DNA of 21,230 nucleotides, from contig CAZFWV010000092.1 of the NCBI GenBank assembly GCA_964522605.1, forward strand, positions 1 to 21,230, read 5' to 3'. Under the pieces are notes generated by a model that worked only from the letters and a program-made list of their open reading frames with translations, was not told where the DNA came from and made no database searches. The translations under genes were made by a program, and so were the position numbers. Positions 8,380 to 15,455 of this stretch are shown one piece after another (within the stretch, counting starts at the first letter, position 1; the number at the start of each line of letters is the position of its first letter). The DNA comes from CAVZLD01 sp964522605 (GTDB lineage Bacteria > Planctomycetota > Planctomycetia > Pirellulales > Pirellulaceae).

Positions 8380-8403
8380 CCGGTTGCCGAGGATAAAGCG
8401 CTG

Positions 8404-9420
8404 ATGCCGCTGCCAACATCTCCCCCACCCACCGGACTCCAGGACGCCTGGGGCCGCGTCCATACGAGTCTGCGGATCAGCGTCACCGACCGCTGCAACA
8501 TTCGCTGCTTCTATTGCATGCCCGACGAAACGATTCAGTTCAAGCCTCGGTCCCAAATCCTGACCTTTGAGGAGATCACGCGGTTTGTCGAGTCGGTGGT
8601 TCCGCTGGGAATCGATCGCGTGCGGATCACCGGGGGCGAGCCGCTCGTTCGTGCGGAGCTGCCACGCCTAGTCGCTCGGTTGGCCGCCCTGCCCGGCATA
8701 CGCGACCTGGCGCTGACAACCAACGGAATTCTCCTGGGAGAGCAGGCGGACGCCTTGCGCCAGGCGGGCCTGCACCGCGTCAACATCAGCCTCGACGCAC
8801 TCAGCGAAGCCACGTTTCAACAGATCACGCGGCGCCCCGGCCTGGATCGAGTCTTGGCGGGCATCGCCGCCGCACGCCGGGCCGGTTTCGCGCCCATCCG
8901 GCTCAATGCCGTGGCGATTCGAGGCTTGACGGAACCGGAGATCGTTCCGCTGGTTCAATTCGCGAGCGCCGCGGGACTGCAACTGCGATTCATCGAATTC
9001 ATGCCGCTGGACGCCGACCAACAATGGCATCAGGACCACGTACTGAGTTCTGCAGCGATCCGACAACGAATCGAGGCCGAGTTCGGCCCGCTGAGGGCGT
9101 GCCCGCGCCGCGATCCAAGCCAACCGGCCATCGACTTCGAATTGGCTGATCGGCAGGGCTCGATCGGGTTCATCAGCCCCGTCACAGCCCCCTTCTGCCA
9201 CGACTGCAATCGGTTACGGTTGACCGCCGAGGGGCAGGTCCGGAACTGCCTGTTCTCCACGGAGGAGTGGGACGCGCGCCACTTGCTCCGCTCGGGAGCC
9301 TCGGCAGACGCGCTTCGCGCATTGGTCCGTGACTGCGTCGAACACAAGAAACCGGGGCACGGAATCGATTCCCCGACGTTCCAGCGGCCCGCACGAGCGA
9401 TGTATCAAATTGGGGGCTAA
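8404..9420 (+). CDS. moaA: GTP 3',8-cyclase (radical SAM)
   Basis: First enzyme of molybdenum-cofactor synthesis, converting GTP to 3',8-cyclo-7,8-dihydro-GTP for MoaC. The product is 338 residues. Visible: the radical-SAM cluster motif CNIRCFYC (Cys31, 35, 38), SAM-binding GGEP (77-80), TTNGILL, NISLDAL, and the second, C-terminal cluster FCHDCNRLRLTAEGQVRNCLF (Cys265, 268, 282), which binds GTP. The protein ends in Gly-Gly, the C-terminal tail that inserts into the active site in characterised MoaA. moaC is not in the window and must lie elsewhere. The desulfurase gene begins two bases after the stop. Confidence 0.97.
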   Translation: MPLPTSPPPTGLQDAWGRVHTSLRISVTDRCNIRCFYCMPDETIQFKPRSQILTFEEITRFVESVVPLGIDRVRITGGEPLVRAELPRLVARLAALPGIRDLALTTNGILLGEQADALRQAGLHRVNISLDALSEATFQQITRRPGLDRVLAGIAAARRAGFAPIRLNAVAIRGLTEPEIVPLVQFASAAGLQLRFIEFMPLDADQQWHQDHVLSSAAIRQRIEAEFGPLRACPRRDPSQPAIDFELADRQGSIGFISPVTAPFCHDCNRLRLTAEGQVRNCLFSTEEWDARHLLRSGASADALRALVRDCVEHKKPGHGIDSPTFQRPARAMYQIGG

Positions 9421-9422
9421 CC

Positions 9423-10589
9423 ATGCCGCGCCGCATCTACCTGGACAATGCGGCCACCAGTTGGCCCAAACCCGATTCGGTCTACGAGGCCATTGATGAC
9501 TATCAGCGACGGCTGGGCGCGCCCGCCGGTCGAGGAACCTACCGTGAAGCGCTGGAGGTCGAGCGCCGATTGGACCAGACGCGATCCGCACTGGCGAGCC
9601 TGATTGGCGCAACGTCGCCGAAACAGATCATTTTCGCCTACAGCGGCACCGATGCATTAACCATGGCCCTGCTGGGCCTGCTGCGTTCGGGCGACCACGT
9701 CGTGACCACGACGACCGAGCACAACGCAGTGCTGCGTCCCCTGCGATCTCTGGAAAAGGTGGGTCGCATCCAGGTCACGCGCGTCGCGCCGAATTCTGAA
9801 GGGGTCGTTTCGGCGGATGCAATTATCGCCGGTTTGCGTGACGAGACTCGGCTGGTCGCCCTGATCCATGTCTCCAACGTCACCGGTGCCGTCCAGCCGA
9901 TTGAGGAGGTCGCTCGCCGACTGCGACAGCATAAGGCACGATTGCTGGTCGACGCCGCCCAGTCCGTGGGGCACCTGCCGTTGAATGTCAGCGAGATCGG
10001 CTGCGATCTGCTGGCAGCCCCCGGGCACAAGGGGCTGTTCGGCCCGCTGGGAACCGGCTTCTTGTACATCGCCCCCGGCCGCGAATCCGACCTCCAGCCC
10101 GTCCGGATCGGGGGCACGGGTACCCAAAGTGACCAAGACGAAGTGCCCGACGAGCTGCCATACCGTTTCGAGGCCGGCAATCTGAATGTGCCCGGACTCA
10201 TCGGCCTCGGGGCGGGAATTCAGTATGTCCTGCAGCGGGGATTGATTGCCATCGACGAACATGAGCAACAACTGCGGCGGCAGCTGATCGACGCACTCGC
10301 GGACATTCCCGGAGTCACCATGCACGGACCCGGACTCTCGGGGCGCGGCGGCATCGTAAGCCTGACGTTGAACGGATATGACCCTCAGGAATTGGCCGTT
10401 CTGCTGGATCAGGTCGCCTCGATCCAAGTCCGCGCCGGCTTCCATTGTGCCCCTCGAATCCACGATACGCTCGGAACACGAGCCCGAGGTGGTACGGTTC
10501 GCATTAGCCCAGGCGCGTTCAATACGGAAGACGATCTCGCCACTCTCGTCGACACCCTGCGGCAGCTGGCGCTCGGATCGAATCCTTAG
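9423..10589 (+). CDS. PLP-dependent cysteine desulfurase (class V aminotransferase family)
   Basis: 388 residues of the IscS/SufS superfamily, resembling the TIGR01977 subgroup (family recalled, not searched). Visible: IYLDNAATSWPKP at 5-17, the PLP-stacking His in TTTEHNAVLRP (His100), DAAQSVGH at 177-184, the PLP-binding lysine in AAPGHKGLFGPLGTG (Lys203), and the probable persulfide cysteine in VRAGFHCAPR (Cys342). The protein would strip sulfur from cysteine and pass it on as a persulfide. Its start lies two bases after the moaA stop, which suggests it feeds the MoaD/MoaE sulfur transfer rather than Fe-S assembly. That link is inference; no SufBCDE or IscU genes are nearby. A solitary palindromic repeat follows its stop. 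Confidence 0.93.
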   Translation: MPRRIYLDNAATSWPKPDSVYEAIDDYQRRLGAPAGRGTYREALEVERRLDQTRSALASLIGATSPKQIIFAYSGTDALTMALLGLLRSGDHVVTTTTEHNAVLRPLRSLEKVGRIQVTRVAPNSEGVVSADAIIAGLRDETRLVALIHVSNVTGAVQPIEEVARRLRQHKARLLVDAAQSVGHLPLNVSEIGCDLLAAPGHKGLFGPLGTGFLYIAPGRESDLQPVRIGGTGTQSDQDEVPDELPYRFEAGNLNVPGLIGLGAGIQYVLQRGLIAIDEHEQQLRRQLIDALADIPGVTMHGPGLSGRGGIVSLTLNGYDPQELAVLLDQVASIQVRAGFHCAPRIHDTLGTRARGGTVRISPGAFNTEDDLATLVDTLRQLALGSNP

Positions 10590-10607
10590 GAACCGCTCAG
10601 AAACAAC

Positions 10608-10643
10608 TTCCTCGTTTAACCGCGCGGGCATCGCCCCGCGGGG
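10608..10643 (+). repeat. Solitary copy of the palindromic repeat found in the 11.4-11.7 kb array
   Basis: The sequence starting TCGTTTAACCGCG matches the core of the tandem units at 11373-11699. It folds the same way: CGCG, one bulged base, GGGC, a three-base loop, GCCC, CGCG (10621-10640). The bulge is C instead of T and the loop ATC instead of AAC. It starts 19 bases after the desulfurase stop, where it might act as a transcription stop or 3' stabiliser, although there is no T-run. Confidence 0.65.
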
Positions 10644-10819
10644 GTGATGTCCGGTGTGCGGGCGGATTGCATCGCCGGCCTTCCATCGCGTCAAACCGAC
10701 GTCCGTGGGATGGCCGAACGGTAGGATAAGACCTTACAATCCGACAGCCCAACGCGGCTTCTCCGACCATCCGGTCGACAGATCGACAATCAATCACCGA
10801 TTACTGTGAGCTCTCGAGG

Positions 10820-11239
10820 ATGTCATCGAATCAGCCCTGGTATCAGGAAGGACTGCGGTTTGAATGCACTCAATGCGGCGACTGCTGCACGGGAGCTCCC
10901 GGCTATGTCTGGGTCAACAAAGAAGAGATCGCCGAGCTCGCGAAGACGCTGAATATGTCTCCCGACGAGTTCGAGCGGTCGTATGTCCGGACGATTGGGA
11001 TCCGAAAGAGCCTGAAGGAGTTTCCCAATGGCGATTGCGTCTTCTTCGACAATGAATCGCGCCGCTGCCAGGTCTACTCGGCTCGCCCACGCCAATGTCG
11101 CAGCTGGCCCTTTTGGGATTCGAATCTGAAGTCACCCGAAACCTGGCAAGCCACGTGTGAAATCTGCCCGGGCAGCGGCCGTGGTCGCAAACACACAGTC
11201 GAACAGATCGAATCGCTCCGCGGCACGATCCGCGTCTAG
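10820..11239 (+). CDS. YkgJ-type cysteine-cluster protein (UPF0153)
   Basis: A 139-residue small soluble protein with the CxxCxxCC...C...C...RPxQCR pattern of the YkgJ/UPF0153 zinc- or iron-chelating family. Cysteines lie at 16, 19, 22 and 23 (ECTQCGDCC), 73 (GDCVFF), 83 (CQVYSARP), 93 (QCRSWPFW) and 113 and 116 (CEICPG). The family probably binds a metal or Fe-S cluster; its biochemical role is not established. The length is typical for the compact version. The ATG at 10820 follows GAGG at 10816-10819, which is too close to be an ideal ribosome binding site. A TTACAAT (10734-10740) about 80 bases upstream could be a -10 box, without a good -35. The 230 bases separating it from the desulfurase gene suggest its own transcript. 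Confidence 0.88.
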   Translation: MSSNQPWYQEGLRFECTQCGDCCTGAPGYVWVNKEEIAELAKTLNMSPDEFERSYVRTIGIRKSLKEFPNGDCVFFDNESRRCQVYSARPRQCRSWPFWDSNLKSPETWQATCEICPGSGRGRKHTVEQIESLRGTIRV

Positions 11240-11372
11240 TGCTCTGTCAGGGCTTCGATTTCGGGTTGGGGGCGGGTGGCTGAACGGAGTGAACCCCCGG
11301 CGTTGCGGACTGGAGCGTCGCTGTGACCACGATTCACTCTCCCTCTGGAGTTCGTGCAGTGGACATTCGTTT

Positions 11373-11699
11373 AACCCGTAGCCACAGGTGAGGTTCGTTT
11401 AACCGCGTGGGCAACGCCCCGCGTGCGGNNNNNNNNNNNNNNNNNNNNNNNNNNNNNNNNNNNNNNNNNNNNNNNNNNNNNNNNNNNNNNNNNNNNNNNN
11501 NNNNNNNNNNNNNNNNNNNNNNNNNNNNAACCCGTAGCCACAGGTGAGGTTCGTTTAACCGCGTGGGCAACGCCCCGCGTGCGTTTACCCGTAGCCACAG
11601 GTGAGGTTCGTTTAACCGCGTGGGCAACGCCCCGCGTGCGGTTAACCCGTAGCCACAGGTGAGGTTCGTTTAACCGCGTGGGCAACGCCCCGCGTGCGG
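11373..11699 (+). repeat. 58-bp palindromic tandem repeat array (interrupted by gap)
   Basis: Four nearly identical units are visible: 11373-11428 (cut by the gap), about 11529-11585, about 11586-11643 and about 11644-11699. The spacing of the CCCGTAGCCACAGG block is 57 and then 58 bases; the 57-base unit has GCGTTTAC where the others have GCGGTTAAC. Each unit carries a hairpin, CGCG-(T)-GGGC-AAC-GCCC-CGCG, flanked by GTTTAACCGC and GCGGTTAAC, which can also pair with each other. There are no unique spacers between units, so it is not CRISPR. The true copy number is hidden by the gap. It behaves like a REP/BIME-type intergenic element. Confidence 0.85.
11429..11528. other. Assembly gap (100 N)
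   Basis: Exactly 100 N, the conventional placeholder for a scaffold gap of unknown size. It falls inside the 58-bp tandem array, so the repeat itself probably broke the assembly. Confidence 0.97.
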
Positions 11700-12119
11700 C
11701 AGCGCGCATCTCCCTTGTTGTGCGGCGAAATGGAAGCGTAGCCACGGGCGGACCTCGCCTGGCGGCTGCGGGTTAAACGAAAAGCCACGGGGAGGATGGT
11801 GTCACTTCCGCCGAGCCCGTACCTCAGAAACTGCATGACCTCTCCAGAGGGGATCTCTTGCGAGTTTTTCCGATTAGCTGAAGTTTGCTGATTCTGCGGC
11901 CGATCTTTCGTTTGTGGAATGACGGTCGCCTCGCGCCGCCTTCGCCGACGCATGTCGTTGCAAGGTAACCATTTACTGCGAAAAAGCGGCCTCGCGATCG
12001 CCAGCAATGAACGCAACCTGTTTTATGGAAGAGGTTTAAGACACAGCGACTACCTTCAACTGGTTCCGCTCAACAGCGCATCGCGCGGCTTGATCGGACC
12101 CAGTCACGGACCGTGCGGC

Positions 12120-12148
12120 TTGACACTACTTGTTGTGGTATCTACACT
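12120..12148 (+). promoter_or_regulatory. Near-consensus sigma-70 promoter of the HU-family gene
   Basis: TTGACA (12120-12125, perfect -35), a 17-base spacer, and TACACT (12143-12148, -10). Transcription would start near 12155, giving a leader of about 70 bases before the GTG at 12227. This is the best promoter in the window and fits an abundant nucleoid protein. Confidence 0.75.
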
Positions 12149-12226
12149 TGGGACACGAAGCCGACTCTTCGATCGACTCCCCGGTGTCTGTTTCCTCCGT
12201 CACGGGTGCCGAACTGGAGCAGCGTT

Positions 12227-12625
12227 GTGACCAAGAAAGAAATCGTCAAGACAATTTCTGATGAAATTGGGCTGACCCAGCTCAAGACGAAAGAGATCGT
12301 CCAGAAGACGTTTGATGCAATCGTCGAGACGTTGGTGGAAGAGGGGCGGATTGAGCTGAGAAATTTCGGGGTGTTTGAAGTGAAGAAGCGGGCGGCAAGG
12401 AAGGCCCGAAATCCCCGAACGGGAGACAAGGTCTATGTCCCGGAGAAGTTCGTAGTGACCTTCAAACCGGGCAAGGAGATGGAGGAGCGGGTACGGCAAC
12501 TTGAGGAGCGTGCGGCGGCGGAGGCCCGGGCACGAGCGGATGCAGCAGCGAATGCTCCGCCGTCGGTCTCGGGCGACTCGGGAACGGGACGCCACAGCGG
12601 AACTCCTGACGTACCAACCGGATAG
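12227..12625 (+). CDS. HU/IHF-family DNA-binding protein with C-terminal tail
   Basis: A 132-residue nucleoid-associated protein that bends DNA as a dimer. The GTG start at 12227 is fixed by GGAG at 12216-12219, seven bases upstream, and by the family N-terminus VTKKEIVKTI. Visible: the helical dimer domain (1-40), the beta-arm with GVFEVKKRAARKARNPRTGD, whose RNP tip (61-63) intercalates into DNA, and VPEKFVVTFKPGKEM. HU proteins are usually about 90 residues; here about 45 extra residues form a Glu/Arg/Ala-rich helix and then a Gly/Ser/Pro tail. Whether it is HU-like or IHF-like cannot be decided from sequence alone. A strong promoter precedes it and a small lipoprotein gene follows after 65 bases, possibly on the same transcript. 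Confidence 0.93.
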   Translation: MTKKEIVKTISDEIGLTQLKTKEIVQKTFDAIVETLVEEGRIELRNFGVFEVKKRAARKARNPRTGDKVYVPEKFVVTFKPGKEMEERVRQLEERAAAEARARADAAANAPPSVSGDSGTGRHSGTPDVPTG

Positions 12626-12690
12626 GCAGCTTGATCCGGCTTCGACAACGAACCGGGATAGCCGCGTGATACTCATGGAGGAGTAGCCAA

Positions 12691-12909
12691 ATGCGACGCT
12701 GGCTGTGTGGTTTAATCCTGACGCTGACGCTGATCAGCTCAACTGGCTGTTTCGTGCCGATTTACTCGGGCGATCCGGTGCGGCGTGCTCGCCAACTGCT
12801 TTACACGTCCGAGAATCTGCGAATGATTCACGACGAGTGGGAGCGGATCTGGTTCTTGGATGCACCGGACCATATGACGCCGTACCGCACACACGGCGGT
12901 CTGATCTAG
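12691..12909 (+). CDS. Small predicted lipoprotein
   Basis: A 72-residue protein with a lipoprotein-type leader: MRRWLCG, a hydrophobic stretch, then SSTGC, where Cys20 would be lipidated. The mature part is only about 50 residues and contains YTSENLRMIHDEWERIWFLD followed by DHMTPYRTHGG. I recall similar short proteins in planctomycete genomes, but the function is unknown. An ideal ribosome binding site (GGAGGAG, 12676-12682) lies 8 bases before the ATG. It follows the HU-family gene by 65 bases and may be co-transcribed with it. The lipobox is weak at the -3 position (Ser rather than Leu/Val), so simple secretion is an alternative. Confidence 0.78.
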   Translation: MRRWLCGLILTLTLISSTGCFVPIYSGDPVRRARQLLYTSENLRMIHDEWERIWFLDAPDHMTPYRTHGGLI

Positions 12910-12942
12910 ATCCTGACACCCAGGCCCCCTGCCAGAACCCGC

Positions 12943-12967
12943 GGGACACGGAATTCACGGGTGTCCC
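12943..12967 (+). terminator. Possible weak terminator after the lipoprotein gene
   Basis: GGGACAC (12943-12949) and GTGTCCC (12961-12967) form a perfect 7-base stem around an 11-base loop, about 33 bases after the stop. Only CTT follows, so intrinsic termination would be weak. Confidence 0.35.
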
Positions 12968-13047
12968 CTTCGGCAGGTGCGAACGGAGCGTGTGGCATCG
13001 CGGCAACCGAAGCGGGGCCGCATCGCTACCGGTCTCGTAGCCGGATT

Positions 13048-13091
13048 CGTGAGAATTCGGATCGCAGCGGCAGGCCTCCCGAATTCTCACG
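13048..13091. repeat. Perfect 13-bp inverted repeat
   Basis: CGTGAGAATTCGG (13048-13060) is exactly mirrored by CCGAATTCTCACG (13079-13091) across an 18-base loop; the flanking CCG/CGG could extend the stem with mismatches. It would form a very stable hairpin in RNA. No T-run follows it. It could be a dispersed palindromic element, an RNA structure, or a protein-binding pair. Confidence 0.7.
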
Positions 13092-13388
13092 ACGTCGGCC
13101 ACGTCGAACGTAGCGCCAAATTCTCGGACAAGCATTCCCGATTGGATGGCCGGCGGCAACGGGCGGACTTTCGCCTTTGCACCTCAGACACTACATTGGC
13201 GGTCGTTTGCAGCAAGCAGTGGCATCGGTGGTCGGCCACGCGGCTGCTGACGGTGAAAATGTTGTTTTCTTGGCAAGAAATCGAGCGATCAACGGAAGCG
13301 ACCCTCACGCCGGTGCGGTAGCACCCTGTTGGGTTGCGGCCCTGCCGCGCCATGCTTGCTGAAGCCGCCGATACGGTATCTCGCACGG

Positions 13389-14369
13389 ATGACCGACGCA
13401 GCCTGCTGTGACCCTGGCCCGATCGATCTATCGGTCCAACTGGGCCGATTGCACCTTCCTAACCCGATCCTTGTGGCCTCGGGGACGTTCGGATACGCGC
13501 GCGAGATGGCAAGTCTGGTCGATTTGCGTCGGCTGGGCGGCATGATTCCGAAGACGATCACCGCGCATCCGCGTCCGGGCAATGCCCCCTGGCGGACAGT
13601 AGAAACGCCCGCCGGACTGCTCAATTCGATCGGCCTCGATAACGACGGGATCGACGTCTTTGTGGCGGAACATCTTCCGTATTTGGCCACCATCGGTTGC
13701 CCGGTGATCGTCAGCATTGCCGGATCCAGTCGCGAAGATTTCGAGCTGCTCGCCCGACGGCTGCAGGGGCAGTCCGCCGTGGCGGCGCTGGAGCTGAACA
13801 TCTCGTGCCCGAATGTCTCCGGCGGCGTGGATTTTGGATCGCAACCCGATTTGTGCCGTCAAGTGGTTCAGGGCGTACGCGAAGTGACGGATGCACCCCT
13901 GTTGGCGAAACTCACGCCGAATGTGACCAACATCAGCGCGATTGCCCAGGCGGCCGAAGAGGGAGGCGCGGACGCATTGACGCTCATCAATACGCTGTTG
14001 GGGATGGCCGTCGACTGGCGGCGTCGGCGTCCGCTGTTGGGCAACGTCATGGGCGGATTGAGCGGTCCCGCGATCAAACCCGTTGCGTTACGGTGCGTCT
14101 ATCAGGTGGCACGGGCCGTATCCCTGCCGATCGTCGGCGTCGGCGGAATCGCCTCGATCGATGACGTGATGGAGTTTCTGGTGGCGGGGGCCACGGCAGT
14201 CCAGATCGGCACCGCAAATTTTTATAATCCGACCGTTTCGATGCAGATCCTGGACGAACTGCCCGGCGCGCTGGCGAGTCTTGGCGCCCGACAGGTGGCG
14301 GACGTCTCGGGTTCCCTGGCGGTCCCTGCTGGTCAGATTCCGCGCTCACCCCAACAATCGCCGCATTAG
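13389..14369 (+). CDS. pyrD: Dihydroorotate dehydrogenase, class 1 (1B-like catalytic subunit)
   Basis: Oxidises dihydroorotate to orotate with FMN, the fourth step of pyrimidine synthesis; cytosolic. From the ATG at 13389 the product is 326 residues. Visible: NPILVASGTFGY, PKTITAHPRPGN, orotate-binding LLNSIGLDNDG, and the active-site loop ELNISCPNVSGGVDFG with catalytic Cys140. Class 2 enzymes have Ser at this position, so this is class 1. Further motifs are LAKLTPNVTNI, TLINTLLGM, and FMN-phosphate-binding VGVGGIAS and AVQIGTANF. Class 1B enzymes usually work with an electron-transfer subunit, PyrK; none is present in the window. An upstream in-frame ATG at 13329 exists, but the extra residues are not conserved-looking. 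Confidence 0.93.
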   Translation: MTDAACCDPGPIDLSVQLGRLHLPNPILVASGTFGYAREMASLVDLRRLGGMIPKTITAHPRPGNAPWRTVETPAGLLNSIGLDNDGIDVFVAEHLPYLATIGCPVIVSIAGSSREDFELLARRLQGQSAVAALELNISCPNVSGGVDFGSQPDLCRQVVQGVREVTDAPLLAKLTPNVTNISAIAQAAEEGGADALTLINTLLGMAVDWRRRRPLLGNVMGGLSGPAIKPVALRCVYQVARAVSLPIVGVGGIASIDDVMEFLVAGATAVQIGTANFYNPTVSMQILDELPGALASLGARQVADVSGSLAVPAGQIPRSPQQSPH

Positions 14370-14431
14370 GCCCATCGAATCGGTAACCCGTCAGGACTTC
14401 GGTCGGTCCGAGTCCGGTGGCTTCGAACCAG

Positions 14432-14455
14432 GAATCAGCGTGATTCGCTTTTTTT
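14432..14455 (+). terminator. Rho-independent terminator between pyrD and trpS
   Basis: GAATCA (14432-14437), loop GCG, and TGATTC (14441-14446), followed by GC and seven T (14449-14455). The stem is short and AT-rich, but the T-run is clear and the site falls just before the trpS ribosome binding site. An attenuator role for trpS is an alternative. Confidence 0.5.
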
Positions 14456-14477
14456 GTCGTGAGGAAATCAATCAATC

Positions 14478-15443
14478 ATGGTAGTGCTCTCCGGGATCCA
14501 GCCGACCGGTCGTTTTCACTGGGGCAACTATTTCGGTGCCGTGCGTCAATACATCGAGCTGCAAGATGCGGGCGAAGCCTACTACTTCATTGCCAATCTG
14601 CATGCACTGACGACGGTCCGCGACCGAGACGTCTTGTGCCAAAACAGCTTGGATGCCGCGCTCGATCTGCTGGCGCTGGGTCTGGACCCCAACCGAGCGA
14701 CCCTGTTCCTGCAATCCGACGTGCCCGAAGTCTCCGAACTCTGCTGGATCCTCATGACGGGAACTCCCCTGGGACTGCTCGAACGTTGTCACGCCTACAA
14801 GGAGAAGAAGGCGCGGGGAGCCAAGGCGGATGCAGGTCTGTTCACCTATCCCGTGCTCATGGCGGCAGACATCCTGGCGTATGACGCGAACATTGTCCCG
14901 GTGGGCGAAGATCAGGTACAGCACATCGAGGTCACCCGCGATCTGGCGGGCAGCTTCAACCATCAATTCGGCCCGACGTTCACGATGCCGGAGGCGAAAG
15001 TTCTGCAGTCAGGGGCCCGAGTCCCCGGCACAGACGGCCAGAAAATGTCCAAGAGCTATGACAACACGCTGGAGATCTTCGAGGAGCTGAAGCCGCAGCG
15101 GAAGAAAATCATGAGCATCGTGACTGATTCTCGACCGATGGAACAGCCAAAGGATCCGGAAGGCGACCACCTGTTTCAACTTTACAGTCTGTTCGTCGAT
15201 GACGGTCGACGCGAGGAACTCGCGGCAACCTACCGTCGCGGCGGCTTTGGTTATGGGGAGGTCAAGAAGGCCTTGGCGGAAGTCTCCGCCGGTTATTTTG
15301 CCGAAGCGCGGGAGCGGCGGATGGACCTGGCAGCTCATCCGGAGCGACTGCAGGAGATTCTTCAGGACGGAGCCAGTCGGGCGCGGCGCAAGGCCGGTGA
15401 AGTTCTGCTTCGGGCACAACGCGCCTGCGGTCTCAAACGCTAA
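14478..15443 (+). CDS. trpS: Tryptophanyl-tRNA synthetase
   Basis: Charges tRNA-Trp with tryptophan; class I synthetase, homodimer. The product is 321 residues, normal for bacterial TrpRS. Visible: the ATP-binding HIGH-type motif within SGIQPTGRFHWGNYFGA (His14-Asn17), YYFIANLHALT, the tryptophan-pocket region LFTYPVLMAADILAYDANIVPVG, QVQHIEVTRDLA, and the signature KMSKS loop GQKMSKSYDN at 187-196. The start ATG at 14478 is preceded by GAGGAAA (14460-14466) at 11 bases. The C-terminal end (LAAHPERLQEIL...ARRKAGEVLLRAQ) is the usual helical tail. The acpS gene follows after 12 bases, suggesting a shared transcript. Confidence 0.97.
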   Translation: MVVLSGIQPTGRFHWGNYFGAVRQYIELQDAGEAYYFIANLHALTTVRDRDVLCQNSLDAALDLLALGLDPNRATLFLQSDVPEVSELCWILMTGTPLGLLERCHAYKEKKARGAKADAGLFTYPVLMAADILAYDANIVPVGEDQVQHIEVTRDLAGSFNHQFGPTFTMPEAKVLQSGARVPGTDGQKMSKSYDNTLEIFEELKPQRKKIMSIVTDSRPMEQPKDPEGDHLFQLYSLFVDDGRREELAATYRRGGFGYGEVKKALAEVSAGYFAEARERRMDLAAHPERLQEILQDGASRARRKAGEVLLRAQRACGLKR

Positions 15444-15455
15444 CAGGGATACGCA

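Larger units (their letters stand above)
11240..12226. other. Long non-coding region with repeats, gap and HU promoter
   Basis: Nearly 1 kb without a supportable gene. From left to right it holds a GGGGG...CCCCC imperfect inverted stretch (about 11266-11298), the 58-bp palindromic array with the assembly gap (11373-11699), a degenerate related segment with CGTAGCCACGGG and TTAAACGA (about 11738-11790), about 300 bases in which I see nothing, and the promoter of the HU gene (12120-12148). Open frames here are made of repeat sequence or N. Confidence 0.6.
12910..13388. other. Structured intergenic region upstream of pyrD
   Basis: About 480 bases with no supportable gene on either strand. It contains three hairpins: 12943-12967; a perfect 13-bp inverted repeat at 13048-13060/13079-13091 with an 18-base loop; and GGTGC-GGTA-GCACC at 13312-13325, ending about 60 bases before the pyrD start. 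No clear promoter for pyrD is visible. Confidence 0.5.

Noticed and set aside
9657..10694. 345-residue minus-strand frame across the desulfurase gene
   Set aside because: A mirror frame of a clearly conserved desulfurase; high GC codon bias keeps antisense frames open. The other long antisense frames over moaA, the oxidoreductase and the thioredoxin-domain gene were rejected for the same reason.
11373..11699. CRISPR array
   Set aside because: The units abut each other with no unique spacers, the unit is too long for a CRISPR repeat, and no cas genes are present.
11334..11745. Minus-strand open frames with repeated TRLNEPHLW-like peptides
   Set aside because: They are translations of the 58-bp non-coding repeat plus N. 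Units of 57-58 bases do not keep a reading frame, and there is no ribosome binding site.
12734..13159. 141-residue minus-strand ORF opposite the small lipoprotein
   Set aside because: It is antisense to the lipoprotein gene, which has a strong ribosome binding site and signal peptide, and it is partly built from the 13-bp inverted repeat.
14432..14455. T-box or trp attenuator leader for trpS
   Set aside because: The leader shows no run of Trp codons and no T-box consensus; the simple hairpin plus T-run is better read as the pyrD terminator.
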